Below, in pieces: positions 35,641 to 47,859 of a stretch of 64,000 nucleotides of DNA. How positions within the stretch are numbered: position 1 is the first letter of the stretch; each line of letters starts with the position of its first letter. This stretch comes from Cryptocoryne crispatula var. balansae (Eukaryota; Streptophyta; Magnoliopsida; Alismatales; Araceae), in assembly GCA_036172225.1 (NCBI GenBank), contig CM069924.1:4960001-5024000 (forward strand). Reading direction: 5' to 3'. Below the pieces are notes generated by a model, which was given only the letters and a program-made list of their open reading frames with translations, was not told the origin of the DNA and searched no databases. The translations under genes and the position numbers were made by a program.

Positions 35641-36005
35641 AGCAAAAAAATTGTATCACCGAGTTCAACTCAAATTTGGACGTTCGGGACCTACTCAAAT
35701 TCCGATGTTTGAGTCCTACCCAAATTTGGATGGCCAAGTCGTACTCAAAGTTGAATGTCTGAATCCCAGGTAAAGTCAGATGTCTTAAAGTCGGATGTTC
35801 AAATCCAACTGAAAGTCAGATGATTGCATCCTATTCAAAGTTGGATGTCCAAGTTTTACTTAAAGTTGGGTGTTTGAATCCTACTCAAAGTCAAATATCT
35901 GAAGCCTACTCAAATTTGGATTCCAAGTACGGGTCGAATTCGGGGTTGAGTGCTACTCAAAGTTAGATTTCGAGTCCAAGTAAAATTCAGATTTTAAACT
36001 CCAGT
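35640..36005. repeat. Degenerate tandem repeat, unit about 28-30 bp
   Basis: About a dozen variants of CCTACTCAAAGT(T/C)GGATGT followed by CYGA(A/G)TC recur nearly head to tail, with substitutions and small indels. It is an old minisatellite-like array with no coding content. Confidence 0.8.
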
Positions 36006-36343
36006 TCGGGTGATGTTCCGGACCTGAGAAGAGAAAAAAAAGATTTTAGGTTTGCAAAAAGTAAATGACAGTTAACGGCAAGAAAAGACAAAAAAATTAC
36101 AAAAAAATATATCTCAAAACCCAATAAGACCCATTTCTGTGCCTGATATCAGGGCAATTTTTAGGACTTCATTTGGCCCACTTTTGAGGCAATTACGGGT
36201 CATTTAGCAGTCAATTTTCGCAGCCCATGCTTGGGCCTACTTATGGGTCATGTAAGATTCATTTAATAAGCCAATTATAAACCATAAATGTGGTCATTTT
36301 ACAGCCCACTAAATGGTAGCGAAATTCAGCCAATATCTCTTGA
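36006..36343. other. Unassigned DNA between the minisatellite and element F
   Basis: AT-rich sequence with repeated GGGTCAT, AGCCCA and GGCCCA words, somewhat like parts of repeat X (for example GGCCCATTTT), but I could not align it. No gene is seen. Confidence 0.35.
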
Positions 36344-36351
36344 TTTGGCAC

Positions 36352-36960
36352 CAAGGATTGCCGTCTCGGATCTTGGCTTCGTCTCGAGGGGCTGAAAGAG
36401 AAGAGATCTCGGAAAAATCTCGAGAGATCAGATCATGAATTCTCGGATCAAAATGTATATATGTATGAAACATAACATAATATCTTATAAAGATAGGAGT
36501 ACATCAATGAATTTATATGAAAATATATAACATATTTTATACATCAACTTTGTGAATGAACAATTACAAAGCACTCTCAAATACCAAAAAGATGATCTTT
36601 GTGTTTTTAAAAGATTAAAACTTGTATACAATCTTTTTTAAATACTAATATGTTATTAAACTTGTAGCACATTTTTATGTGATAGTATAAGTGATAGTGA
36701 GATCTATTAATACATTTACACTATCCCTATCATACATGGGGGGTGCAGAGTAGTCGTGGATCAACTTGCACCGTCAGGTCGAGGAAGTCAAGGGGGCAGC
36801 GCCCCTTATGGGGGGTATCGGGGGGGGGGGGGGCAAAGCCCCCCGAAGAATTTTTTTTTTCGGACCAGGCTACATGGGGTGAGATCTCGGCGATCTTGTT
36901 TCTCGTCCCCCTTGGCGAGACTGAGATATCGCCGAGATCTCGGCCAGATGGCATTCCATG
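36352..36960. mobile_element. Non-autonomous hAT-like element F
   Basis: This 609-bp element has a perfect 8-bp duplication TTTGGCAC (36344-36351 and 36961-36968). Its ends are CAAGGATTGCCGTCTCGG on the left and the reverse complement of CATGGAATGCCATCTGG on the right. Both ends carry CGAGATCTCG-type palindromic words. The interior is AT-rich on the left and holds a run of 14 G at 36820-36833 on the right. The terminal CAAGG / CATGG matches the larger hAT elements here, but the subterminal word is unique to F. Confidence 0.92.
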
Positions 36961-36968
36961 TTTGGCAC

Positions 36969-37740
36969 ATTAATTGAAAAGAAAAGTAGAGAGTTTCCTA
37001 TTTGGTGCTTTCCTAATCCAAGAAAATTCATCAGATATCAATCAAATCAAATCTAGATTGCAATCGAATCAAATCCCATTAGATCTTGCCAATTTTGGAC
37101 AAGATCTGATTGGCAAATCTATTCTTATTTCATAAGATGAGAGTTGTTGTTTATTTGAGTCAAAGCCAAAGAAGGAAGGTGTTGTGCAATTCCAGTCGTG
37201 CCCTCTCTTAAGAAGGCTGATCATGAGCCCACGGCGGAAGCAGGAAGAAAGGAAGCCATCCCTCATCAGCCCACCAGAAGCCCGATCCACCCTTTGCAGC
37301 CACCGTTGCTGTCCCTGTGCAGAGGAGAAGCAAGGAGAAGAGGAAGCCTAGGTGGTGGCAGCTGTTGCTACTGCCCTTCAGCTCTCTCTACTGCTGGTGC
37401 TCCTGCAAAAGAAAGAACGAAGAAGAAGAGGGTTGCACCTCCCTCCAATAATCCCCCTGCTGACCTACTGTTGCCTGCTGTCTGCTGCTGCTGCCCCTCT
37501 CTTCCCCCCCCCCCCCCCCCCCACCCCCGCTGCCCCTCTTTCCCTCAACTTCTGCTATTTCTGCACAAGGAAAGAAGAAAAGCTAAGCATGCCCTCATGG
37601 CTGTGCACCCTGTTCTTTCATCATCTCATGGCTGTGTCTCCTTAAACCCATGCCGAAGGTGAGCTAAAAGTGCCCCCATCTAGCTGACTCGTAGCTCCAC
37701 TACACCCCATCTGAAACAACCCCAAAATAGGCCTAGAACA
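36969..37740. other. Unassigned DNA with a 19-base C run
   Basis: Two forward frames (37198-37662 and 37352-37645) are open but are Pro/Ser/Ala- or Leu-rich composition products. The C run is at 37504-37522. The right end is the insertion site of element H. Confidence 0.35.
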
Positions 37741-38599
37741 GTCTCTAAACCATCCAAGGTTTAAAAAAACTACACCTCAAGACGTCAAAACGTACGTCTT
37801 GAGGCGAGGCGGTGTAAAGTAGCACCAAAACGTACGCCTTTCTACGTTTTCCTGAGGCGTACGCCTTGTTCAAACAAAGACGTCGCGAGGCGTCGATGCG
37901 CTGAGGCGGGAGAAAGGCGGAAGGGCATTTCCGTAAGAGAAAAGGAAGCCTGGTTCGCGTCCGTTGGCCTTCCAATTTTTGCATGAAAAGTTTAAAATAT
38001 AAATGGCAAGTTCATTCACCTTCTTGTGAGGCCGGAAGAACCACGATCCTCTTCAACTTCTTCGCCGACACCTTCCGCTTGTGTTGTGGCGGTGCTGCGG
38101 TGGCGGCTGTGGCGTGGTCGACTCCTTCCGTCGATGCTCAAAGTGCGGAGGACCCAAGCTCCTTCCGGCAGCACTGCTCAGAGGCCACAGCATCAAGAAG
38201 GGGACGTCGGGTGGCGAGGTCGTCGCATCGCAGGGTTGCAGGCTCGGAGTGCTAGGGCTTCGTCGTCGTGTGGTGACCGGACTGGAGTCTTCGCCTCATC
38301 GCCACGACGCCATCGGAGTATCGGACCTCCCGTCCCGTCGTGACTTCGTGAGCGCGAGCCGTGAGCGTGACCGGCTGAAGTGAAGGCTGGGCCGCTGGCT
38401 GATAGCAATTAGCATACGTAAGTACTTATTTAATGTTTACTTATTTTTATTAATGTTTATATTATGGGCCTCGACCCTCCATTCTCCAAGTCCATCCCCT
38501 CCGTTCGGTACGAGTAAAACTATTGTGCAACCGTCGTTTTTAAAAAAAAAAATCTGTATATTTCTTAATCCTCTAAGATATCATTGTTAAATTAAGTAG

Positions 38600-39200
38600 C
38601 TTAATAATTTGTTAGTTAATTTAATAGTTAAGTTGGTTAAAATAATAGCCGATAATAACTTACGTAAGGTATTTAACAACACGTTAACAAACTTAGTTAA
38701 CTTAGTTAGACTAATAGATAACTTAATTTAATAGTTAACTCAGTGAAACTAATAGCCGATAATTTAATAACAAACTTAGTTAAATTAAATTATGTTTTAC
38801 ATCATTAAGTTAAAGTTAGTTTAATTGTTTAACATGAACAAAACTTTGAAAAATAATTTTACGTTAACTTACCGGTTATCACTAAATATTAGTTAACATA
38901 ATTAATGTGAAAGTACATAGTTAACTGTATGCGTAAACTGTGTTTAATTACATGTGTAAACTGTATGTGAAATTACATAGTTAACTACATGCGTATACTG
39001 TATGTGAAATTACATGTGTTTAATTTACGTAAACACTAAACGGTATGCGTAAATTGTAAATAGTATACTGTAAATAGTTCTTTTATTAACAAAGAGTATA
39101 CGTAAACAGACTGTAAACAATATACGTAAACAGACTGTAAAGTGTAAACACTAAACAGTATGCGTAAATAAACACTAAACAGTATACTAAACAGTCTATG
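38600..39200. repeat. AT-rich leader of H with repeated GTAAAC / TTAACT words
   Basis: From 38600 the words AGTTAA, TTAATAGTTAA and AATAGCCGATAAT recur. From 38930 to 39200, TGCGTAAACTGT, ATACGTAAACAGACTGTAAA and ACTAAACAGTAT recur in loose tandem. The region precedes the transposase start at 39327 and probably includes a 5' leader intron. The repeats are irregular and non-coding. Confidence 0.55.
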
Positions 39201-39326
39201 ATAAAAATAATTAATATGAACTTGTATTATTAACATAGTTCTTTTATTATTTTTTTATTATGAACCAGTCACGCTCTTGTTAATATGTTGTTCGCAATAA
39301 TGTTTTTTTCTAAATAGGAATTCAAT

Positions 39327-41966
39327 ATGAGTACCGAAGACAATATTGGAAGTGGCAGTGGCAGCCGTGATGATCAAGGGAAGGTCAAACAAACAGGCAA
39401 TAGGACTGATGCTGCTTGGAAATATGGAGAACAAATAGAAATTCCAAAAGAAGGTAAAAGTTATGTTTACTTGAAATGTAAATTTTGTGCGAAGAAAATT
39501 ACTGGTGGTGTGAAAAGATTGAAAGACCATTTGGCAAAAACACATCACAATGTATCTGCATGTCCAAAAGTGCCCAAAGAGGTTGAGGAAGAGATCAAAG
39601 GTATATTAGGGCTCCTTCGAGACAAGAAGAAGTTAGCAGCAGAAAGATTGGACAATATTTGTAACATAGGCTCATATATGAATCATGATGATTCTTTACC
39701 CATTGAAAGCACAGATGTCACTGTCGGTGCTTCAGAAGGAATGAAAGGAAAACAACATAGAGGTCCGACAGATACATTTGTTGGATTAGGAGCTATGGAG
39801 AAATCACAATCTACTCTAAATGCACATTGGAAGAAAGAAGAAAGAAGTAGAGTTTGTCTATCTATTGGAAGATTTTTCTTTGAAAATGGCATTGCATTTA
39901 ATGTTGCTAACAGCCCATCATTTAAAAGAATGATTGAGCATATTGGTCAATACGGTAGAGGTTTGAAGCCTCCGTCGATATATGAGTTGAGAACATGGAT
40001 TTTACAAGAAGATGTGAAGACTATTAATGGATTAATGGATGACTTTAGGGCATCATGCAGGATGACTGGTTGCACAATAATGACAGATGGTTGGACTGAT
40101 GTTAGTCAAAGGACATTGATAAATTTTTTAGTGAATAATCTAAAAGGCACTTGGTTTCTTAAATCAGTTGATGCTACAATGGAGGTGAAGGATGCAACTT
40201 TATTGTTTACTCTTATTGACGGTGTTATAGAAGAAATTGGCGAAGATAATGTTGTGCAAATAGTTACAGACAATGCATCAAATTACAAATTAGCTGGAAA
40301 AAATTGATGGAGAAAAGGAAAGGGTTGTATTGGACGCCATGTGCAGCACATTGTCTTGACTTAATTTTAGAAGATTTGTTTGAGTTGCCATTGTATACAG
40401 CAATATTCAAAAAGGCAAAAACGGTTATCAATTTTATTTATGCTCATGCATGGTTGAAAGCTTTTATGAAACAAAAACTTGGAAAAGAACTTCTTAGACC
40501 AGTTACAACTCGTTTTGCCACTGCATTTCTTACTTTAAATAGTATTCTTGGTTCAAAAGAAGGACTTCAAGAGATGTTTGCTTGTAGAAAATTCACACAA
40601 AGTACTTATGCAAAGAAACCGATTGGAAAGTCTGTTAAAAATATCATCATCAAAAACAAACACTTTTGGAGAGGTGTTGCTTTTGTAGTTGTATCTATAA
40701 AGCCATTAGTGAGTGTACTACGAATGGTAGATGGTGAGAAATATCCTCCAATGGGTTTTATATATGAGGCAATGGACAAAGCTAAAGAAAAAATTGCTGA
40801 AGCCATGGATGGAAAAAAAGAAAAGTATGAAACAAGTTTGGAAAATAATTGATAAAAGATGGGAGTGTCAATTGCACCAACCATTACATGCAGCAGGCTA
40901 CTTCTTAAATCCACAATTGTAGTATGAATCTTCATTTTCACAACATCCTGAAGTCAAACTTGGCTTGTACAGATGTATGGATAGAATGATCAAGGATGAG
41001 AATGCCAAATTAAAAGCAAATTTACAACTTGATGCTTTTATTAATGCAAGAGGGATGTTTGGAGATAGATTAGCTACAATATCAAGAAAGATGAGAAGTC
41101 CAGGTACTTCTACAGATTCAGTAGTACTTAATTAGTTATTAGTTAAATTTTGAAGTGTATTTTATAATTTGATTATTTTATTTTCTCAGTTGATTGGTGG
41201 TTAGCATATGGTGATGAAACTCCAGAGTTAAAACATTTTTCTATCCGAGTTTTGAGTCTGACATGTAGTGCATCTGGTTGTGAACGCAATTGGAGTGCTT
41301 TTAACCAGGTAATTACATCTTATATTTACAATTTACTTTTCAAAGAAGTAGCAAGTAACTAATTGTTTTGTGGCATACCGAGTAAAATGTCTTATGTTTT
41401 TAGGTACATACAAAAAGAAGAAATAAGGTTGTCACAACAAAGATTAAATGATTTGGTCTTTGTTATGTTCAACCCGAAATTGAAAGAAAGAGCTGCAAAA
41501 AAGAAGGCAATGGAAAATCCCTTATATCTTGAGGGGAATGAGATGGATTCAGATGATGAACGGTTGACAGGGGGGAGGGGTATGATGAAATTGATATTCT
41601 TAATCCACCAATTCATGAAGATGACTTAGAAGAGTTTGGAATGGAAACACGTGAAAAGAATTCTAGAAAAAGGAAACAAGGAGAAAGTACTAATACTAGT
41701 AAGTTATCACTTCTCAAGTGTGTTGTTATTACTTAATGTTTACAATGTAATAATTTTCTTTTTTTTGTATAGATAAAGATAAAGAAGTGATAAATCTGAT
41801 GATAGAAGAACATTTGGATAATGATGAAGATGATGAGATTGGCACAAATGAAATTGAAGACAACAAGGATCGTGTTGTTAGATATATGGATGACTCAATG
41901 GATGACTCAGACCAGAGCGAGAATGAAGACATAAAATTTACTTTGATCAGTTGTTTACATATTTAG
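39327..41966 (+). pseudogene. hAT transposase of element H, recently disabled
   Basis: Predicted coding parts: 39327 to about 41103, then 41190-41308, 41404 to about 41700 and 41773-41966. In order it has a BED zinc finger (VYLKCKFCAKKITGG...KDHLAKTH), then DUF659/RNase H-like parts TIMTDGWTDVSQRTLINFLV and VVQIVTDNASNYKLAGK, then LYWTPCAAHCLDLILEDL and LLRPVTTRFATAFLTLNSI. The hAT dimerisation motif is SASGCERNWSAFNQVHTKRR. The tail is acidic (NDEDDEIGTNEIEDNKDRVV). Lesions are few: a one-base loss in the A-run at 40298-40303, a shift near 40820, TAG at 40920-40922, an extra A near 41427, and a shift in the G-run near 41570. It was probably active recently. Confidence 0.9.
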
Positions 41967-42191
41967 CTTCTTTTTAAGTTGTTTTGAGTTTTGAGAATTA
42001 AGATTTGCTCTAACAATGGAGATATGAACTAATAGAGTTTTGAGTGTCAATTGCACCAACCGTTATTTCTTTTTGTGGACCTCTACACTGACCTATTTCT
42101 AGTTTCAATCTTTTGCATGAGTGAGTTTCACACTTTTCATATTATGTTTGAATATTATTTTATTCTTCCCCGCAACTTTCATAGTTTTAAC

Positions 42192-42424
42192 CAAGGAAGG
42201 AATAGTCGGGGGTCGTCCCCGGGTCGGTCGGCCCCAAAACCGACCCGGGTCGGTTGGGGTCGCGACCCGGGTCGGGTCGGGGTCGGGTCGGGGTCGGGAA
42301 AAAATATAATAAAAAATTCAATTTAAAATAATAACCGGGTCGGGGCCGGGTCGGGGTCGGTCGGCCCAAAAAGCGACCGGGTCGGGCGACCCGGCCGACC
42401 GGGTCGCCGACCCGGCGAACCATG
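42192..42424 (-). mobile_element. 233-bp non-autonomous element I inside H
   Basis: It is flanked by a perfect 8-bp duplication GTTTTAAC (42184-42191 and 42425-42432). Its left end CAAGGAAGGAATAGTCGGGG resembles the right end of A read inward, and its right end read inward, CATGGTTCGCCGGGTCGG, resembles their left end. It consists almost only of GGGTCG / CGACCC arrays around a short AT core. It is therefore a miniature relative of the A/B/C subfamily in reverse orientation, inserted after H arrived. Confidence 0.93.
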
Positions 42425-42599
42425 GTTTTAACCATCAAATAATTTTTTCCTAAACTTGATAAGGCTTACGCCTCAATAAGTTTTGAGGCTTACGCCATGT
42501 GAGGCTTCGACAAACCGCCTCACGATCGTCTTAAGACTTTACGAACATTGAAACCATCTCAAATCAAGCCTAAACCTATCATAATACACCGAGCCAGAG

Positions 42600-45575
42600 C
42601 ATTGATTGCATAATCGGCTAGATTGGATCAAAATCGGCCAATTCCTGAATTGGATCAGTCAGTCTTGATATGATTATCGCCTAGAGCACCGATCTAGACT
42701 TGACTCCCAATGGATTGGTCTACATAGTGGAATCAGCTAATTCCTGTGAATTGGATCAAAACTGAACGATTCCATCAGGACAACTCAAGTCTTGGTCTGG
42801 AATCGATATCTAGCTCGATTCAGGCACGATATTGATTCGATGTCCACCCATATAAGGGCAATATCGTCCCCAAATTGTCGGTTCACCCCTAGGGCTTGAT
42901 GATTCAAGCAAGCTTCTAGTGATTCCAATAGTGATCTCACCGATTCGATGTCAATCCGGTGACTCAAATCTCAATCCCGAGCAAAAAAGGGCTATTTAGG
43001 TTGATCTGACATCAATTTCAGTGATTCATCCAATGATCCAACCTTATAGAGGGCAATTTAGGTCGATCCCTATACCGATCTCCTACCTCGAAATCACCAG
43101 TGACTCTCTTCTCTGAAACGCACCCCCCATTAACTTAAAGGGTCACCATTTCAAGTGATTGCTTGAGAAAGAGGTTGTTCTCTTCCCCCCGACCCCCATG
43201 CCTACCCCCTTCCCACCTCCCCCACTAACTCAACAATCATCATTCGGGTGACTGTTTCAAGAAAGAAGCCCCTAACTACAACAGTCACCGTTCGGATGAC
43301 TGTTCGAAAAAAGAACAAGGGGATGTTCTCCTTCCCACCAGACCCCTGCCTCTCCCTTTCTTAACACCCCTTAAGAGGTTAATGTTCAAATTTCTTTTAA
43401 ATTTTAATGTGTTAATGTTGCAAGCTCTAAACCAATGGCTAACCAAGGTGGGGGAACACGTGATATCACGTGGGAACACAACATATTGGTGGATATCGAC
43501 AATAAGAAGATACAATATAAGTGATGTGGCAAACAAATAAATGAAAGAATATTTTGATTAAAGCAACATTTAGGTGGAGTGGATGGTAATGTGAAGAAAT
43601 GTGACAATTCACAAGATGTTTAGGGAGAGTAGTGAAGCAGAGGGCCTACCTTGACTAAAAGATCCTCACAAAGAACAATTCGCATTGAGCAAAGAGAGGA
43701 GTTACCTGAGGAACTTTTAGGAAGAAGAGATGAGAGGAAGACCCAAAAAGGCAAAGGCAAAAAGAAGAGCTAAAACTAAAACATCCACGGGTATTGTGGA
43801 AGTGGAAGAATAGTTGATAAGAGCTTCACATGCTAGCAAGCAATCACAAAAAGCATATGAAAAGAGAAGGAAATGAGCAGGAGGCTCTAGAGCTGGGGAG
43901 TTAGCATATCGTTAGTTCTAGTCCACCTGACCCATACCCACTAAAAATGTGAGAGCAATAGAGGGCATTTCTCCAATCTACTTCGACAAAACCAACTACC
44001 ACCAAGGATGCTTATATTTCAGGAGACAAAACAACTCGCAAAGAACAATCGGACAAGCATTTAAAGTGGTCAAGGCAACAACTTCAGCTACAAAGTGAGC
44101 AATCAAGTATATATGCAAGTGATTTTTATATGCATGTAATATCTTAAATTGGTCAGCTCAAACATGTGTATTCTATATTTTTTAGTTAGTCAATAACATT
44201 TTTTTCATCTTAACTAAATATAGGTGTTCCAACACATGCTGCCACAAGCCCATACTTCCAAATGATGGTTGATGCAATTAGAGAGGATGGACCGGGATTA
44301 CAAATCCCAATCAGTCTGTATATTTACATTGTCAGCCTAAATGAAGAGGTAGAAGAGTTGAATGCCTCTATTGATAAATTAAGTTGGTATGGAGTGAGAG
44401 ATAGCGCATAACAATGTGTGATAGATGGATAGGCATCACAAAAATATCTATGATAAATTTTCTTATTTACTATTCAAAGAGCTACATTTTTTAAGTCTAT
44501 TGATGCTTCAGGTCAAATCAAGAAAGCTGACTATATATTTCACTTATAGAGAACATTGTAAAAGAGATTAAGAAGGACAATATTGTATAGTTTGTCACAA
44601 ATAATAAACCCTCCTACAAGACAATAGGAAAGAACTTGATGAAGAACATGTGACATCTTTTATGAGTTACATATGCAACACACTCCATTGACCACATGTT
44701 GGAGAATATAAGCAAGAAGACATCTATTTCTACACTTGTCGGCCAGGCACAACTCATCACGCCATTCATCTATTCGCATCCTCGTTTAGATAAGAGATCA
44801 TACTGAGGGACAATTTGATCAAGACGGGTCTGACTAGATTTGGGACACATCTCATTGTCTTGTAGAGTTTGTATAAACATAGACATGCACCTGTCCATGT
44901 TATAACATCGAAATAGTACATTTCCTTTAGAGCTGACGTACACAACAAGATAGATCAATTAAAAATACTTGCATAGATGGAACGTCTAATAATGAACAAG
45001 CATTTTTTTGGAGAGAAGTGTTCAGTACTTGTCTATTATTGAGCAACTTGTAAATGTGTTGATATTAGTGAACTCAGACAAGAGGAACCAGATGGGACAT
45101 ATTATTGATATCATGGACAATGTGAAATTGAAAAAAAAAGGAGAATCGTCGTAAGGGTTACAAGAAGTAATGGAAGATCATAGATATCAAAAGGGATGGA
45201 ACACTACACTATGATGTGCATACAGTAGATAATTATTGTTATCTTTAATTTAATCATTAGTTGATGCATAAATATATATTCTTAAGTCATTGGAATAAAT
45301 ACAAGATATTTTTCAAACCCCCGGAAGTAACACAAAGGACAAGTGTGCAATAATCAAGAAATCACAAGGGGTATCTGTAATACAACAGCTTGCAAGAACT
45401 CAGCAAAACATATGTGAAGTTGAGCTAAAAGTAAGTGAGAAACTTGTGTTTCCTATTATTTTTATATCGAAACACTAATAATTTGACAACTCTCATTTTT
45501 CATATGCAATCTAATAGAATGAGAGTTGGAATATACTTAAATATTATATAACGAAGGGGCATCAAGACATGACCA
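42600..45575 (+). mobile_element. Decayed hAT element K, right end missing
   Basis: The left end CATTGATTGCATAATCGGC is closest to E (CATGGATTGCAAAATCGG) and J. AATCGG / GATTCG words fill 42610-43050, followed by TCACCATT / CAGTCACCG words (43130-43310). Transposase pieces follow. No matching right end is found; sequence of repeat X2 begins at about 45575, so K was probably cut by X2 or by a deletion. Confidence 0.6.
43484..45560 (+). pseudogene. hAT transposase remnant of element K
   Basis: With many stops and shifts the region reads as a BED finger at 43490-43620 (DNKKIQYK.CGKQINERIF, LKQHLGGVDGNVKKCDNS). DUF659-like pieces lie at 44255-44345 (FQMMVDAIREDGPGLQIPIS), 44440-44510 (SMINFLIYYSK.LHFLSLLMLQ region) and 44570-44720 (NIV.FVTNNKPSYKT, HSIDHMLENISKK). 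Late pieces are at 45000-45200 and 45510-45560. It resembles J more than A or H and is inactive. Confidence 0.6.
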
Positions 45576-46840
45576 TAGCTCTCACCTTCTCTTTTCTTTT
45601 TCACCTCGGTCTTGCCCTTTGTGCAAGTAGCCGCAGTAGGTGAAGATGGCTCCTTCGGCTCCTCCTTGCATAGATGGCAGATACGGCTTCTCTATCTCCT
45701 CTTAGAACCTATCTTCAGTATTCGGAGACAGAACTATTGGCTGTGGGCCTTTCCTTATAGAAGGATGGCTAAGGAGAGCTAGTCCGAGCTGGGACTTCTT
45801 TTCCTTGTGCGGGAAAGAGCTCGTGGAAGAAGAAAAACCTGGTCATAGCTTTCTATATTCCAGCCTATTTTGAATACTGGTTGAAGGCTTTGCATATGAG
45901 GAATTCTCCTATTGGCAGGTGGCTTATCCAAGACTTGGTCAAGCTTGAGAGAGTAGGAGATGCGCCAGAACTTCTCCCACCTGTTAGGAGCACCCGATAA
46001 GATGCTTCCTATTGAAGTCAACTACATCCAAAGGATGCTGCTAGGCAAACATGTGTTTATCGGATGCTCCTATCTTTTAAGAGCTTTGGCAGCTCCTATT
46101 GAGCTAGGATCTCATCATATGGCACATGATCCAAGTGTTATAAATGACCACCATCTCTTATAACTTAGTATCATTAAAATGATGCTTAAATACCATGACA
46201 GGTCGGAATTAATCAAGATATGGGCCTGATTTCATACATCTTCATAGCCCATCAACATGAATATATCAACTGCATCAAAACCATGACAAAATGATTTACC
46301 TCTTTTCATCAAATCTCAACCCTTGGATCTTGAGAACATTACATCAATGGTTGATATGTAATTCAATCCATTTATATATGGAGATATGTTTAAATGACCT
46401 CATTGGTCAAGTAACCCTCCAATTGATCCACATAGGCCTCAGGTACAATCTTGGCCTATTAAGATAACCATTTTATCATCATATGCTTGATCATAGTTAT
46501 TAAGCTCTTCATTTAACTATATGCATTGAGAACTTTAAAAAATGTCAATATTTGACATTTTATGTATATCAAACCATACATCATCCGGATTTTCATATCG
46601 GACTTGACTTCCATCAATATCAGCCTATTTGAGCTATGTGTCATTATCAGTCTGATATGGGGCCAAACTTATGCTACCTGAGCTCAATAAGCATAAAATA
46701 CAAAAATTTGATATATGGGTTCATTTCGTGGTACCAAAGACCCAATCAAACATAGAATATAAAAAAATTTGCATTTGGGGCCCACTTTAAGCCACTTGTG
46801 ACCTGATAAATACGAAAAATAGTGAACATAATGTTCGGGC
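45575..46840. mobile_element. Dispersed repeat X, copy 2, part 1
   Basis: This aligns with X1 from about 30300 to 31350: the CTCC..CTTTTTC start, GGGAAAGAGCTCGTGGAAGA, GGTGGCTTATCCAAGA, GGATGCTCC, and ATTTAAATGACCTCATTGGTCAA against the X1 version. It ends at the insertion of L, whose TSD is 46833-46840. No coding content is recognised. Confidence 0.6.
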
Positions 46841-47859
46841 TAGGGGTGTAAATGGAATCCGATATTCTAATATTCCGATTCAATTTCGATAAAAATTAAC
46901 AAGTTTGGAACTTGTTATTGTATCCTATAAGCTTATCGGAATCGGATATTCCTGTAGCTTATCAGAATCAAAATCAGTTGGTTTTGTTTCTGTTAATCCG
47001 ATTTTGATAAAAAAATAATTATATATAAATAAAATAAAGTTAAATAAATTATAATATATAATATATAAATCAATAAAATAATAAAAAAAATATTTTAAAG
47101 AGATTATATCAAAGTTTAATAATTATATGTGAATATTGACTCATTTTGAATAAAAATCAATATTTAATATGTATTTCGGAATTTATCGGATTCAGTTCTG
47201 ATTTCAATAATAGAATCGAAATCAGAACGTAGTGATTCCGAAATTATCGGAATTGGAATCGAAACCCCTTAACTCTTATCGAAATCGGAATCAGATTCTG
47301 GTGATTCCGCTACCGAATCCGACCCGTTTACAGCATGGTTTGCAGAGTCAGCCGATTCTTTGATCGGATCGGTGAGTACCGATCTGATTCCTCACCAAAT
47401 TACCGATATGATTCCTCACCAAATTACCGATCCAGTCAGGTCCAGCCGGGAGTCCCGGCTGGATCGGTCGGAATCGACTGGATCGGTCAATCCCGGACAT
47501 ATCCACCTGGATCGATCCGGGAATCGGTCAATCCGGACCGATTCCCCAGAAAATCGGAAGTTCCGAAATCGATCCGATTCAGGAATCAATTCCAGACCTT
47601 TTTAAGGGCCGATCTCCCTCAATTTGGGGGAAATCGGACCGATCCAGTGCCTTGGCTGCCCCCTTCCCCTTAAGAGATCTAGGGCTCCCCCCCCCATGAT
47701 CCTCCTGTTTGAAGACCAATCCACCATTTTTGGGGCCGATCCAGTCGATCCACCCCTACAACAGGTGGGGGGGACCTCCGATCCCCCCTCCCCCTTCCTC
47801 CTCCTCGGCACCCCTGCAGGGGGTCCTCCTTCCCCCTCCCCAGGCCCTGCAGATTGCAG

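Larger units (their letters stand above)
37755..42550 (+). mobile_element. Full-length hAT element H
   Basis: This 4,796-bp element is flanked by a perfect 8-bp duplication AAACCATC (37747-37754 and 42551-42558). It begins CAAGGTTTAAAAAAACTAC; the other end read inward is CAATGTTCGTAAAGTC, so the TIR is short and imperfect. Near the ends are CTTGAGGCG / CGCCTCAAG and GGCGTACGCC words. A GC-rich segment at 38000-38400 is followed by an AT-rich leader and a transposase gene. Small element I sits near its right end. This is a different subfamily from A, B and C. Confidence 0.93.

Noticed and set aside
37198..37662. 154-codon frame with a poly-Pro run
   Set aside because: It is driven by a 19-base C run and CT-rich DNA; no conserved content is seen.
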